Notes: generated from the letters alone by a model not told the origin. Positions 1-8,805 are shown, counted from the first letter of the stretch. The stretch is 25,087 bases of DNA from Bacteroidales bacterium UBA6117 (GCA_002428385.1 DIWB01000013.1:19788-44874); one strand, 5' to 3'. Numbers and translations are program-made.

Positions 1-179
1 ATGAAATAAACAGTTACATAAGGTCATTCAGGGAAGACAATATCGATTCGATGATAATACTTACCGGAGGCGACAGCGGTTACCTGAAGGAGAGGTTATG
101 CTGCAAAGTAAATTATCAACCCGATCTGGTCCTTGACGGTCTGAATCATATTCTGGAATATAATGCAGAAAAGAATTAG
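1..179 (+). CDS. coaX: Type III pantothenate kinase, C-terminal fragment (gene runs off the left edge)
   Basis: This is the 3' end of a gene cut by the window edge; the reading frame has codons starting at position 3 and ends at TAG 177-179. The visible 58 residues begin EINSYIRSF, then have MIILTGGDSGYL, then PDLVLDGLNHILEYN. The TGGD segment and the closing (D)LVLxGLNxILxYN are characteristic of the C-terminus of CoaX, the ATP-dependent kinase that phosphorylates pantothenate in the first step of coenzyme A synthesis. The ATP-binding N-terminus lies outside the window. The gene overlaps the next one, lptC, by 17 nt, and a coaX-lptC neighbourhood is common in Bacteroidota. The frame was translated by hand. 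The main limit is that only about a quarter of the protein is visible. Confidence 0.85.
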   Translation, partial: EINSYIRSFREDNIDSMIILTGGDSGYLKERLCCKVNYQPDLVLDGLNHILEYNAEKN

Positions 180-714
180 ATTCTTTATACCGTTACTGGC
201 CGCTGTAATAAGCTTAAGTTCGTGCGGGAAGAAATCCATTGAATACGAAAAGATAGACATTCTCCGTCTGCCCTCGCAGACAGGAAAGGATTTTACAACA
301 ACATACACCGATTCGGGAAAGCTCGAGCTGGTCTTCTCGGCTCCGGTAATGGAACGGTATGAAAATGCCGAACCTCCCTACACAGAATTCAGATCAGGTC
401 TCGACGTCAGGTTTCACGATGGCCAGTCAATGCCTGTGGCCTCAGTGACATCCAGATATGCAAAATTCCACGATGACAAAAACCTTTGGGAACTGCAGGA
501 CAATGTCGTGGCGGTCAATGAAGCCGGGGAAAAGCTTGAAACCGAACTTCTGTTCTGGGATCAGAAGAAAGATCTGATATACACCGACAGGTTTGTAAAG
601 ATCACCACCGAGGACCAGATAATCCAGGGCTACGGTCTGGAGTCGGATCCCCGTCTGACCCGTAGAAGGATAAAGAACCTAAGCGCCACCATCTATATCA
701 ACGAGGGAAACTGA
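163..714 (+). CDS. lptC: LPS export system protein LptC
   Basis: The 183-residue product has the size and layout of LptC, the inner-membrane-anchored periplasmic part of the Lpt bridge that hands lipopolysaccharide from the LptBFG extractor to LptA. Residues 1-20 form a basic then hydrophobic signal ending in a lipobox-like LSSC with Cys21, so it is probably a lipoprotein rather than the bitopic form seen in Escherichia coli. The rest is beta-rich, with repeating strands such as RYAKFHDDKNLWELQDNVVA, and ends with the 'TDRFVKITTEDQIIQGYGLESD' type of segment usual in Bacteroidota LptC. The start at 163 lies inside coaX; it is preferred because it gives a complete signal peptide, and the overlap suggests translational coupling. 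Confidence 0.88.
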   Translation: MQKRIRFFIPLLAAVISLSSCGKKSIEYEKIDILRLPSQTGKDFTTTYTDSGKLELVFSAPVMERYENAEPPYTEFRSGLDVRFHDGQSMPVASVTSRYAKFHDDKNLWELQDNVVAVNEAGEKLETELLFWDQKKDLIYTDRFVKITTEDQIIQGYGLESDPRLTRRRIKNLSATIYINEGN

Positions 715-724
715 TACCCGTTTT

Positions 725-748
725 AACCTCAACCTCAATCTCAACCTC
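725..748. repeat. Short hexamer tandem repeat (AACCTC)
   Basis: Four consecutive hexamers, AACCTC, AACCTC, AATCTC and AACCTC, lie in the 95-nt gap between lptC and the next gene. The strand is strongly pyrimidine-rich. It looks like a simple-sequence tract prone to slippage; no function is apparent. Confidence 0.75.
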
Positions 749-809
749 CAACTTATCCTTTAACTATAAGGGGAAAATGAGATTGCTTTAAAAGTGTTAT
801 TTTTGGACT

Positions 810-2075
810 ATGAATGCCATACTGGTAATAATCATTGTAATGATTTTCTCCGCTTTCTTTTCAGGAATGGAGATCGCCTTTGTGGCTTCGAACAAGCTGA
901 GGATAGAGCTCGACAGGAAGCAGGGCAATTTTGGTTCTCAGTTTACGGGGGTGTTTACCAATAATCCTGGGCAGTATATAGCCACCATGCTTATCGGCAA
1001 CAACATTGCGCTGGTAATCTACGGTCTTTTTTTCTCCCGTCTTCTGAATCCTGTCCTGTTGCCGCTTCTTCAATCGGACCTTGCCGTCCTGATTGTCAAT
1101 ACGGTAATGAGCACTGCCCTGATTCTCCTCATGTCGGAATTCCTTCCTAAGACAGTTTTCATGATCTCCCCCAATTTCTTCCTGAATATGCTGAGCCTTC
1201 CGGCAATGTTGTTCTATATCATTTTTTACCCGATAAGCAAGCTGGCTCTTGCGGCTTCAAATCTTTTCCTGAGGATATTTTTCGGGATGAGAGGAAATAA
1301 AAAGGAGCAGGAGAACCTTGTCTTCAGCAAGGTCGACCTTAACAATTTCATAAGTGAGGGGAAACAGACCACCGGGAGCGCCGAACCGCTCAGGGAGAAT
1401 ATCAGAATATTCCGCAATGCCCTCGACTTCGCAAATGTAAAACTAAGGGAATGCATGGTTCCGCGTACGGAGATCGATGCAATTGAAGCCGGGAGCAGGG
1501 TACCTGACCTCAAGGAAAGGTTCATACAGACAGGTCATTCCCGTATTCTGGTGTACCAGAATACAATTGATAACATTATCGGGTACTTCGAGCTGAAGGA
1601 TGTATTCAGGGATCCCCCGGACATAATGTCGTGTGTCAGGAAGGTGGCTATCGTTCCTGAGACAATGGCAGCAAACAAGCTTCTCAAGCTTTTCTTTGAT
1701 GAGAAGAAGAGTGTAGCCCTGGTGGTTGACGAGTTTGGAGGCACCTCGGGTATGGTTACAATCGAGGATATTCTGGAGGAGATAGTCGGAGATATCGAGG
1801 ATGAGCACGATAATTATGAGCTTACCGAGAAGGAGGTCGGCCCGGGGGAATTTGTTTTTTCGGGAAGGCTTGAGATCGACTACCTCAATGAGACATATAA
1901 CCTGGATCTGCCGGAAGAGAATGATTATGAAACGCTGGCAGGCTTGATTCTTTATCATCATGGAAGCATACCCGTGGTGAATGAATCAATTAGGATAGGC
2001 AAATTTGTCGTAAGGATCCTGAAGGTTACGGCAACCAGGATAGAGATGGTAAATCTGAAAACAGAAGCCAGATAA
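810..2075 (+). CDS. Hemolysin-family membrane protein (DUF21/CNNM, CBS pair, CorC_HlyC)
   Basis: The 421-residue product has the full architecture of the HlyC/CorC (CNNM-related) family. Residues 1-160 form the DUF21 membrane domain with about four hydrophobic segments (roughly 1-30, 55-85, 90-110 and 122-158). Residues 200-335 hold the tandem CBS domains, starting with CMVPRTEIDAI near 215-225 and containing the signature EFGGTSGMVTIEDILEEIVGDI at about 308-329. Residues 345-415 form the CorC_HlyC domain. Family members are implicated in magnesium or cobalt homeostasis and heavy-metal resistance; the 'hemolysin' name is historical. Next to lptC this is the usual Bacteroidota neighbour. GldE, a gliding protein, has the same architecture, but nothing here supports gliding, so no symbol is given. 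No clear Shine-Dalgarno sequence precedes the start. Confidence 0.9.
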   Translation: MNAILVIIIVMIFSAFFSGMEIAFVASNKLRIELDRKQGNFGSQFTGVFTNNPGQYIATMLIGNNIALVIYGLFFSRLLNPVLLPLLQSDLAVLIVNTVMSTALILLMSEFLPKTVFMISPNFFLNMLSLPAMLFYIIFYPISKLALAASNLFLRIFFGMRGNKKEQENLVFSKVDLNNFISEGKQTTGSAEPLRENIRIFRNALDFANVKLRECMVPRTEIDAIEAGSRVPDLKERFIQTGHSRILVYQNTIDNIIGYFELKDVFRDPPDIMSCVRKVAIVPETMAANKLLKLFFDEKKSVALVVDEFGGTSGMVTIEDILEEIVGDIEDEHDNYELTEKEVGPGEFVFSGRLEIDYLNETYNLDLPEENDYETLAGLILYHHGSIPVVNESIRIGKFVVRILKVTATRIEMVNLKTEAR

Positions 2076-2088
2076 CAGCTGTGACGAT

Positions 2089-2147
2089 AAGAACTGTTAC
2101 ATATTCGTCGGAGTTGACTCCGGCTCTTTCAACAATTGTCAGTTCTT
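2089..2147. terminator. Nested inverted repeat between convergent genes, probable bidirectional terminator
   Basis: An inner hairpin has 7-bp arms at 2107-2113 and 2118-2124 (one T-G wobble) with a TTGA loop. It is enclosed by a perfect 8-bp outer pair, AAGAACTG at 2089-2096 and CAGTTCTT at 2140-2147. The structure sits just after the plus-strand CDS that ends at 2075 and overlaps the stop of the minus-strand CDS. There is no long T-tract, so termination is inferred from position and symmetry. Confidence 0.5.
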
Positions 2148-2825
2148 GTGGAAGGAATTGTAATGATCTGCAATCCGTTTGAGATCAGCCTCCCTGGTAA
2201 ATGAAAGACGGTTCTGAGAAACAAAATCCCTCAATTCCCGTGATTTGTCTGACAGCAGATCCAGGAGGTTTTGCCCCTTTCTGTCTATTAAGACAATCGA
2301 GTTGTCCTTTCGCAGATAGTAAGCGTTTTTATGTTCGAGGCGGTCATCCTTTTCGCCAACATCCATTGCTACATTATAGTTCGACTTGATTCTGGTCACA
2401 GTATGCCTGACGAGCAACTGGGCCACATCACCGGAAAGAAATTCAAAATAATCCTTTTGCATACCTTCTTTCCTGTCAGTAAAAGGAAGGTAAACAAAGT
2501 ATCGTCCTTCATACATCATAATGTACCGGACACTGTCGGGTGAGCCAAGTATATAAACATTGCCTTCATGCTTATAATGAATTTCCCGGTTAAAGACGTT
2601 ATATCTCATATACAGGCTGTCGATCATGTTGCCATTGTGCAGGGTAATGGTTCCCATGCTCCAATCATCAGACAGAAATGGAGATCCGACCACACCAGGA
2701 ATTCTATCGTCGCCGACGGTAATTTTGTTGTGGCCCGGGGGAAGATTCAAATAATAAAGCTGAGCGGTACTTATGCCACAGCTAATTAAAAGAATCGACA
2801 CACAAACGCTTAAACGCCTTAACAT
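2139..2825 (-). CDS. Secreted protein of unknown function
   Basis: The 228-residue product starts with a basic N-terminus (MLRRL) and a hydrophobic signal segment to about residue 21, ending STAQ, which suggests Sec export and signal peptidase I cleavage. The mature part is probably mostly beta: it contains GVVGSPFLSDDW, MGTITLHNGNMIDSLYMRYN and FNREIHYKHEG, then YEGRYFVYLPF, and ends in a charged helical stretch from about 185. The 'GSPFL.ddW..G.i.l..G...d.l.mRYN' pattern resembles uncharacterised Bacteroidota periplasmic proteins, but I cannot name a domain. It stands alone between the convergent hemolysin-family gene and the terminator of the SusCD operon, and I saw no promoter motif in front of it. 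Confidence 0.75.
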   Translation of the reverse strand: MLRRLSVCVSILLISCGISTAQLYYLNLPPGHNKITVGDDRIPGVVGSPFLSDDWSMGTITLHNGNMIDSLYMRYNVFNREIHYKHEGNVYILGSPDSVRYIMMYEGRYFVYLPFTDRKEGMQKDYFEFLSGDVAQLLVRHTVTRIKSNYNVAMDVGEKDDRLEHKNAYYLRKDNSIVLIDRKGQNLLDLLSDKSRELRDFVSQNRLSFTREADLKRIADHYNSFHKN

Positions 2826-2872
2826 ACCCTTTAACTTTTAGTTTAAGTTCAATCAATCACGTGCGTAAAATA

Positions 2873-2913
2873 AATCTAGAGACCGTCTCCCGGAGGAGAC
2901 AGGTCTCTAGATT
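2873..2913 (-). terminator. Strong hairpin terminator of the first SusCD operon
   Basis: Perfect 12-bp arms AATCTAGAGACC (2873-2884) and GGTCTCTAGATT (2902-2913) continue inward as GTCTCC (2885-2890) and GGAGAC (2895-2900), giving about 18 paired bases with one bulged A at 2901 and loop CGGA. It lies 24 nt beyond the SusD stop. Read on the minus strand it is followed by TATTTTAC, a weak T-tract. Confidence 0.75.
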
Positions 2914-2937
2914 AAAAACATTTGTTCAGAAGTAAGT

Positions 2938-4398
2938 TTAGTTTACACCTGTACGTGTATCATACCACATTTGCTTACCCCAGAAATTATCAGTAACCTG
3001 GTCGCTGAAAGGTTTACTGTTGGTTCCATTTAAAGTCCCTTCATTTGCCGGGTAGGGATACCTGAAAGGAGGCGAGTTATGGCCCGGGAAGAATGATCCG
3101 GGAGCAACATAGTTTGTGCTCGGGATTCCTGTTCTGCGATACAACGACCATGCTTCCATGCCCTGCTTAAACAAAGCAATCCACTGTTGCAAATAAATCT
3201 GGTCCAGATCATCGGCAAAAGCACCACCACCGGCAAGATAAGCGTCAATGGCAGCTTGTGCTATTCCGTTTTCTTCCAATGAAGCTGTAACTCCAGCTTC
3301 ATAGGCTTCCTGCGCGGTAGTCCCTGTTGTCCATTCTAACTTGGAAGCTTCAGCAACACAGAACATAACTTCCGCGTATCTCATCATAGGGGAGAATCCT
3401 GCGGGATCTTTTCTGAAACGTGTGCCTATTCTCGAAACGGATGATAAACTTGGCTGAGCAACAGCACCAATGGTAAATCCTCTGTATTGTCCGTCGTCTG
3501 CTGCAGGAACCGCATAAACAGGAAGGCGCGGGTCGCTCAATGCAATCAGTTCATTTACAAGGACATCGGCCACGCTATGGTCATCCCTTGTTTTTGAATC
3601 AGTATACCATGGCTCCTCATAAGGCGAGGTACCCTGCCACACGAACATTGCATTGTCATCATTGCTTTCCATTACTGGATTTGCTGCAGGATTCCCGAGA
3701 ATTGCCTCAACCACAGGCTTTGCTGTTTGGGCTGCAACTCCTGATATACGCATCGCAATTCTAAGCCTGAGAGAATTAGCCAGTTTCTGCCATTTAAGGA
3801 CATCACCTGCAAAGATCATATCTCCTTCGCCAATCTGATCTGTAGTAGCAGGAGTAGCCAGAAGATTATTGGCTTCAGCAAGTACATCAAGCAATGCAGG
3901 GTAGATCTCCTCCTGTGTATCGTATGTAGGAAGAAGTATGCCTTCACTCAGTTTTATTGCATCGCTGTAGGGAATATCCCTCCACCGGTCTGACATGGTC
4001 TGAACAATCATTGATTCAAGAACCTTTGCAACACCAAGGAGGTTATCAGCGCCATCAGCAGTGGCTTTCTTCTTTATTTCATTTATATTATTCAGAAGTA
4101 TGTAGCCATAATACCAGTTGTTTTCTACTGTACCAGGCCTGAAATTATAGCGTGCTTCATCAATATACTGGATTTTTGCAAGGTGTCCGGCGTATGTTGA
4201 AGGCTCATTCATATCGGCCCACGCATCATGGAAGGTGGCTGAATAATAACGCAGAACGAACGCCAGTACATTGGTTGCGGGGGCATCTTTTGCCCTGTCA
4301 GGGTCAGTGTTGATTTCCTCAAATTTCTCTGTACAACTGCTGAATGCGAATACAGCGAGGAATATCAGGACTCCAAATTTTAAAATATATTTCTTCAT
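2938..4398 (-). CDS. SusD/RagB-family surface lipoprotein (SusD-like_2 type)
   Basis: The 486-residue product is the surface lipoprotein that caps the adjacent SusC channel and binds its ligand. Residues 1-21 form a signal ending FSSC with lipidated Cys22, followed by TEKFEEINTDPDRA; this FEEINTDP start is typical of the SusD-like_2 family. The helical TPR-like body includes NNWYYGYILLNNINEI near 93-108, and a C-terminal region carries YAEVMFCVAEAS and WIALFKQGMEAWSLYRRTG, conserved SusD elements. Length is normal for the family. It follows its SusC by 21 nt in the same operon. The ligand is unknown because no degradative enzyme is nearby; peptides as well as glycans are possible for such pairs. 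Confidence 0.93.
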   Translation of the reverse strand: MKKYILKFGVLIFLAVFAFSSCTEKFEEINTDPDRAKDAPATNVLAFVLRYYSATFHDAWADMNEPSTYAGHLAKIQYIDEARYNFRPGTVENNWYYGYILLNNINEIKKKATADGADNLLGVAKVLESMIVQTMSDRWRDIPYSDAIKLSEGILLPTYDTQEEIYPALLDVLAEANNLLATPATTDQIGEGDMIFAGDVLKWQKLANSLRLRIAMRISGVAAQTAKPVVEAILGNPAANPVMESNDDNAMFVWQGTSPYEEPWYTDSKTRDDHSVADVLVNELIALSDPRLPVYAVPAADDGQYRGFTIGAVAQPSLSSVSRIGTRFRKDPAGFSPMMRYAEVMFCVAEASKLEWTTGTTAQEAYEAGVTASLEENGIAQAAIDAYLAGGGAFADDLDQIYLQQWIALFKQGMEAWSLYRRTGIPSTNYVAPGSFFPGHNSPPFRYPYPANEGTLNGTNSKPFSDQVTDNFWGKQMWYDTRTGVN

Positions 4399-4419
4399 AT
4401 TTATTTGCCTTAAAATGAT

Positions 4420-7400
4420 TTAGAATGTGAAACTAAGCTTGACGCCCATACTGCGTGATGGCGGGTAGCTTGTACTCTCAAGACCTACGCCGTCGTTGCC
4501 GCTAGTTACGGATGTTTCGGGATCAAGTCCTGAAATGTTCGACTTATGTCTCCACAAAATAGCAAGGTTAGAGCCAACCAGGGAAACAGTTCCTGATTTG
4601 ATAATATTGCCGCCGAAAATGGCCTGTGGTAACCTGTAGGATAAATAGGCTTCACGAAGTTTTACATAAGAGCCGTCATAAACGCTCAGTTCACGATTAC
4701 TGTAATAAGATTCAAAGAAATCCTGAGCGCCGACAACCAGGTCATTTTCTGCAAACTCCGATTCCTGCAGATCTGGAGCTTCAGAGACTACTTTAACTAC
4801 TTTCTCATCCTCGAGGAAATCTTTTCCTAAAACAAGTCCATCACGGCGAAATTCCTTGTCAGCAGTGAATTCCAGCAGACCTGAATAGGCACCAAACATC
4901 TGGGAGACACTGAATATATCGCCACCCTTGCGAACGTCGATCATGAATCCCAGGCTTAATGCCTTGTAACTGAAATCATTTCTGATACCTGCCAGCCAGT
5001 CGGGATTAACATTTCCAAGTATCATGTTAGCTGCTGTTCTTGGAAACCCGGCGCTGTTTACAATAATGGCATTGTCTGATTCCCTGCGAACCATGCCTCT
5101 TCCCACAATAACGCCCCAGGGTTCATTCGGTCTTGCCTGCACGTAAGTACTCCACTGGCTGCCAATGTTGTATGAAGCCAGGGGCTGATTGGTTACCGGA
5201 TCGGTATACAGGTCTATGATTTTACTCTTGTCTCTTGACCAGTTAACCGTGATATCCCAGTTAAATCCATCAGTGCTGCTGAATGCGGCTGCACGGAACT
5301 GGACCTCAATACCTTTGTTATTGATCTCACCTGCATTGATAAGCATGGTATTATAGCCGGTTGCTTTTGAAATAGCAACCGGAAGTATCTGGTCGGTGGT
5401 TGTTTTATCGTAAAGTGATACGTCAAATGCAATACGATTATTGAACAGACGGGTTTCAATACCCAGTTCTGTCGTAACTACCTGCTCAGGTCTCAGTCCG
5501 GTCGGCGGGAATTCAGTAGACTGTGAATACTGCGTAACTCCAAAGATGGTGGATGCTGATGCAGAAAAATACGGATCAGTCCTGTAAGCGCTTGTCGCTG
5601 AACCAATCTTTGCAATGCCTCCCCTTATTTTCAGGAAGCTGAGAACAGGCGACTCTATGCCGAAAGTTTCCGTAGGAATCCAGCTTACGCTCACAGCAGG
5701 ATAGAAGAAAGGATCTGCTATTGTGGAAGTCCAGTCGTTGCGTACGCTTCCATCAACGTAAATCATCCCCTTGTATCCAAATGTTGCTGAACCATAAACG
5801 CTATTACTGCGGATCCATGAATGATCCATATCAGTTACAGGGCTTCCCTTTACATTGGAAATTGTGAATAAGTCTGGAACAGTCAGCTGATTGGCTCCAA
5901 TCGCGGAATACTCATATTTCAGGTCCCTGTAGTTGGCCCCTGCAAGTACATCAACATTAAAATCACCGAATGCCTTGGTATATGTTGCGATAAAATCGGC
6001 ATTCACTTCATAGTTTTTAATATCATACAGGTCGAAATATCCGCCATCCCATGCACCAGCACCAGCCTGAACCTCATTTGAACGGTAAGTGACTATCGGG
6101 AACGTCTTGGAATTATAGTAGTCAATACCCAGACGGCCTTCAAACTTCAGGGACGAAACAGGGCTGAAATACAGGGAAGTTTTACCAAAGAGCCTGTCCT
6201 TATCCATTGAATTGACATTCTTGTTCAAGCTCCAGTATGGATTGTTATGGTAATTGCTGTTCCAGTTGTAAGGATACCCGTTTTCCATGGTCTCGGTCCA
6301 GTGGGCTTTAAGATCCTTCATGTCAACCTGCCTGCCAAACCACTGCCCCATAGACTGCATGGGGTTACTTGCGTTGTATTCTGTCATCGGGAGGTTATCG
6401 CTTTCGCTCCTGGTATAATTTGCCGATACATCGTAGTCCCACATTTTCCCAAGTTTGATCGTAGTATTAAAATTGAGTGAATAGCGAGTCAGATCGGTAT
6501 TGGGAAGAACCCCCGACTGGGTGCGGTAACCCAGCGAAGCACGGGTTGTAGCTCTTTCAGAGTTGGCAGTTACAGAAAGGTTGTGGTTGGTTGTATAACC
6601 TAACTGATACAGGTCCTTGATGTTGTTCGGATGAGAAACCCAGGGCGTAGCGATCAGGTTCCCTTCGGTGTCGCGGGGACTGTTGTACTGAGTAAGATTC
6701 AGCCCGCTGTCAAGTCTCGGACCCCAGCTTTCATCAACGCCGTCGTTTACTCCGTTGCCAAGACCATCCACATAGCTGAAGCCAAAACCGGGATCATATT
6801 CTCCCTGGGCAAACTGCTGGTAGGTTCCCTCAAAACCATCTTCCTGAGCCAATTTGTAGAAAGTCTCATCTCCAAGGTATCCCTGCCCGTATTTATTTTG
6901 CATTTTCTGCAGGCTGTAAACCTGGTCGACGTTAAAGTTACCGTCGTAGGTGACTGTCAGTCCTGAACGGCTTCTGCTGCCCGATTTGGTTGTGATGAGA
7001 ATCACACCATGTCCTGCGCGCATTCCATAAAGAGCTGCCGAACCACCTTTAAGAACGGAGATGGATTCGATGTCATCAGGATTAATGTCGTACAGTCCGG
7101 ATCCGAAGTCGATATTGTTCTGCCTCTGTGAACTGTTTGATATCGGAATACCGTCAACAACTACAAGCGGCTGGTTGTCACCCAGTGAGCTGTTACCCCT
7201 GATTACAACACGGGATGATGCTCCGATCTGACCACCTGCCTGACTGACCTGCAACCCTGCGATTTTACCATTCAGAGAAGAGATGACGTTCGATTGTGCC
7301 GACTTGGTCAACTCATCACTTTTAACATCCTGTATGGCATAACCCAGAGCTTTCCTCTCACGCGAAATACCAAGTGCTGTAACAACAACCTCATCCAATC

Positions 7401-7707
7401 CCACGAGATCAGATTCAAGAACAACGTTGATAACAGTGCGGTTTCCTATCGTAACCTCCTGCGATTTCATCCCGATGTATGAAAACACGAGGGTAGTAGC
7501 GTTGGCTGGTACAGTTATCGAATAGCTGCCGTTTACGTCGGTAGAGGCGCCTATTGTAGTGCCCTTAACCTGTACCGTGACACCAGGGATAGGGCCTTCT
7601 CCCTCCACTGCGGAGGTGATGGTCCCTGTAATTACTCTTGTCTGCGCAAACAGGGTCGTGACTCCCGCAAACACAAACAAAACAATCATCAGTAATAGTT
7701 TCTTCAT
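4420..7707 (-). CDS. SusC/RagA-family TonB-dependent outer-membrane transporter
   Basis: The 1095-residue product is a complete SusC-type receptor that imports a ligand delivered by SusD using TonB energy. Residues 1-21 are a signal peptide (ending TLFA before QTR). Residues 24-99 form the carboxypeptidase-regulatory-like beta domain (TGTITSAVEGEGPIPGVTV to YIGM). The plug spans about 105-243 and carries LDEVVVTALG, LVVVDGIPI and the SusC signature around 212-241 (SISVLKGGSAALYGMRAGHG). The rest is the beta barrel, ending in an aromatic GVKLSFTF for BAM recognition. No STN domain is present and no ECF sigma/anti-sigma pair is adjacent, so trans-envelope signalling is not indicated. The signature has GGSAALYGMRAGHG where most relatives have DASAAAIYGSRAANG. 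Confidence 0.96.
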   Translation of the reverse strand: MKKLLLMIVLFVFAGVTTLFAQTRVITGTITSAVEGEGPIPGVTVQVKGTTIGASTDVNGSYSITVPANATTLVFSYIGMKSQEVTIGNRTVINVVLESDLVGLDEVVVTALGISRERKALGYAIQDVKSDELTKSAQSNVISSLNGKIAGLQVSQAGGQIGASSRVVIRGNSSLGDNQPLVVVDGIPISNSSQRQNNIDFGSGLYDINPDDIESISVLKGGSAALYGMRAGHGVILITTKSGSRSRSGLTVTYDGNFNVDQVYSLQKMQNKYGQGYLGDETFYKLAQEDGFEGTYQQFAQGEYDPGFGFSYVDGLGNGVNDGVDESWGPRLDSGLNLTQYNSPRDTEGNLIATPWVSHPNNIKDLYQLGYTTNHNLSVTANSERATTRASLGYRTQSGVLPNTDLTRYSLNFNTTIKLGKMWDYDVSANYTRSESDNLPMTEYNASNPMQSMGQWFGRQVDMKDLKAHWTETMENGYPYNWNSNYHNNPYWSLNKNVNSMDKDRLFGKTSLYFSPVSSLKFEGRLGIDYYNSKTFPIVTYRSNEVQAGAGAWDGGYFDLYDIKNYEVNADFIATYTKAFGDFNVDVLAGANYRDLKYEYSAIGANQLTVPDLFTISNVKGSPVTDMDHSWIRSNSVYGSATFGYKGMIYVDGSVRNDWTSTIADPFFYPAVSVSWIPTETFGIESPVLSFLKIRGGIAKIGSATSAYRTDPYFSASASTIFGVTQYSQSTEFPPTGLRPEQVVTTELGIETRLFNNRIAFDVSLYDKTTTDQILPVAISKATGYNTMLINAGEINNKGIEVQFRAAAFSSTDGFNWDITVNWSRDKSKIIDLYTDPVTNQPLASYNIGSQWSTYVQARPNEPWGVIVGRGMVRRESDNAIIVNSAGFPRTAANMILGNVNPDWLAGIRNDFSYKALSLGFMIDVRKGGDIFSVSQMFGAYSGLLEFTADKEFRRDGLVLGKDFLEDEKVVKVVSEAPDLQESEFAENDLVVGAQDFFESYYSNRELSVYDGSYVKLREAYLSYRLPQAIFGGNIIKSGTVSLVGSNLAILWRHKSNISGLDPETSVTSGNDGVGLESTSYPPSRSMGVKLSFTF

Positions 7708-7739
7708 AAGAAATTAATTTAGGTTTGAATTTAACCTGC

Positions 7740-7747
7740 CAAAGATA
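7740..7747 (-). promoter_or_regulatory. Bacteroidota -7 promoter element for the first SusCD operon
   Basis: On the minus strand the sequence TATCTTTG matches the phylum's -7 consensus TAnnTTTG and ends 32 nt before the SusC start codon. The region 14-20 nt upstream is T-rich, but a clean -33 TTTG is missing, so this is a partial match. Confidence 0.5.
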
Positions 7748-7918
7748 ATGGATTTTTGAAAAAAAGCGTGTTGACGATGCTTATATTAATATTCATTAAC
7801 AAAATTGGGGAATTTTTGAATAAAATTAAGGACCTGCAATTGGGGCTGGTAATTGGCTCTTCATGCCTAAAGTATTTCATAAATTAGTGATCAACAGTTT
7901 GATTTTGATAGATTGGAA

Positions 7919-7960
7919 CAAAAAAAAGGCTGATCTGCAAAAAACACAGATCAGCCCCTT
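7919..7960 (-). terminator. Rho-independent terminator of the second SusCD operon
   Basis: Perfect 10-bp arms GGCTGATCTG (7928-7937) and CAGATCAGCC (7947-7956) enclose a 9-nt loop. On the minus strand the hairpin is followed by eight T residues. It begins about 20 nt after the lipoprotein stop codon. Confidence 0.9.
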
Positions 7961-7977
7961 AATCAGAAAGGTAATTT

Positions 7978-8805
7978 TTATTCCTGTTTGGTCATTACTA
8001 CACTATTAGTATACCTGGCTACTCCGGGCGCTGCTCCGTCGTAATCAAGACTGACGGTAAGCGTCAGTTTTGGTGTCGCACTGCAACCATCCCAGGTTCC
8101 GGTTCCGAAGTACCAGTAATCCCATGGCCCCGGGACAGTCTGTCCCCAGTAAGTAAAAGGAATCTGAACCGTTCCGTTAGTCAGATTAAGAGTAAGGGTG
8201 ATGTCCCCGTTCGGTGCAAAGTTTGCACCTGCCTGGAAATTTTCTCCCCAGTCGATGAAAACCTGTCCAAGCAGGGAAGGAATACCTGTCGCATCAGCTT
8301 TAATAATAATCTCATTGGCTCCGGCTCCCGCAACGACTTCAGCCGTTGTTGACCTTGGCTTGCTTCCCGTTTCAACAATATCCCATGTTCCGATAAAATC
8401 GGCACGGTCCAGCGGACAGAATGGCTCAACTGTCACTTCAATGGCTTTTGGATCAGAAGTCTTTCCACCCACCGTGGTCTCAGTTACATTAATATAAGCC
8501 TTTCCGCTTGCCGGCGATTTATCGAACAGGATGGTGGCTTTCCTGGTATCCGGACTGACTGACTGAACAGTGGCATCAGTGGCGGTCCAGTTCCAGGTTG
8601 AGCCTGCCCTGTAGTAGGAAACCCCAAAATCATAGGTGAAGGTTTGCAGAACAAGGGATGGTCCTGTGGTACTAAGAACTGCCGGCACCACCATTGAGGC
8701 ATCGTAGGCATCCTGCGCTTTCTCCATCGCGGTTGGTTCACAGGCGGCAAAAAGGGATACAGCCACCAGGAGTGAAGTTAACCTTATCAATATTTTATTT
8801 TTCAT
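7978..8805 (-). CDS. Surface lipoprotein, third gene of the second SusCD operon
   Basis: The 275-residue product has a lipoprotein signal ending SLFAAC with Cys22, followed by EPTAMEKAQ. Residues about 38-127 look like a PKD/Ig-type beta domain: an aromatic YRAGSTWNWTATDATV is followed by strands with TRKATILFDKSPASGKAYINVTET and a closing IEVTVEP. From CPLDRADFIGTWDIVE (130-145) a second beta domain runs to the end, reminiscent of the calycin-like C-terminal modules of many Bacteroidota surface proteins. It follows SusD by 36 nt and precedes the terminator, so it is probably an extra surface glycan- or ligand-binding protein (SusE/F-like in role, not in recognisable sequence). No enzymatic motif is visible. 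Function is inferred from operon position. Confidence 0.75.
   Translation of the reverse strand: MKNKILIRLTSLLVAVSLFAACEPTAMEKAQDAYDASMVVPAVLSTTGPSLVLQTFTYDFGVSYYRAGSTWNWTATDATVQSVSPDTRKATILFDKSPASGKAYINVTETTVGGKTSDPKAIEVTVEPFCPLDRADFIGTWDIVETGSKPRSTTAEVVAGAGANEIIIKADATGIPSLLGQVFIDWGENFQAGANFAPNGDITLTLNLTNGTVQIPFTYWGQTVPGPWDYWYFGTGTWDGCSATPKLTLTVSLDYDGAAPGVARYTNSVVMTKQE

Noticed and set aside
798..805. TATTTTTG, a match to the -7 promoter consensus before the hemolysin-family gene
   Set aside because: It ends only 4 nt before the start codon, which would place the transcript start at or inside the codon, and no TTTG lies at the right distance upstream.
1443..1961. Open frame of 172 codons on the minus strand
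   Set aside because: It is antisense to the CBS region of the hemolysin-family gene and shows no domain or signal.
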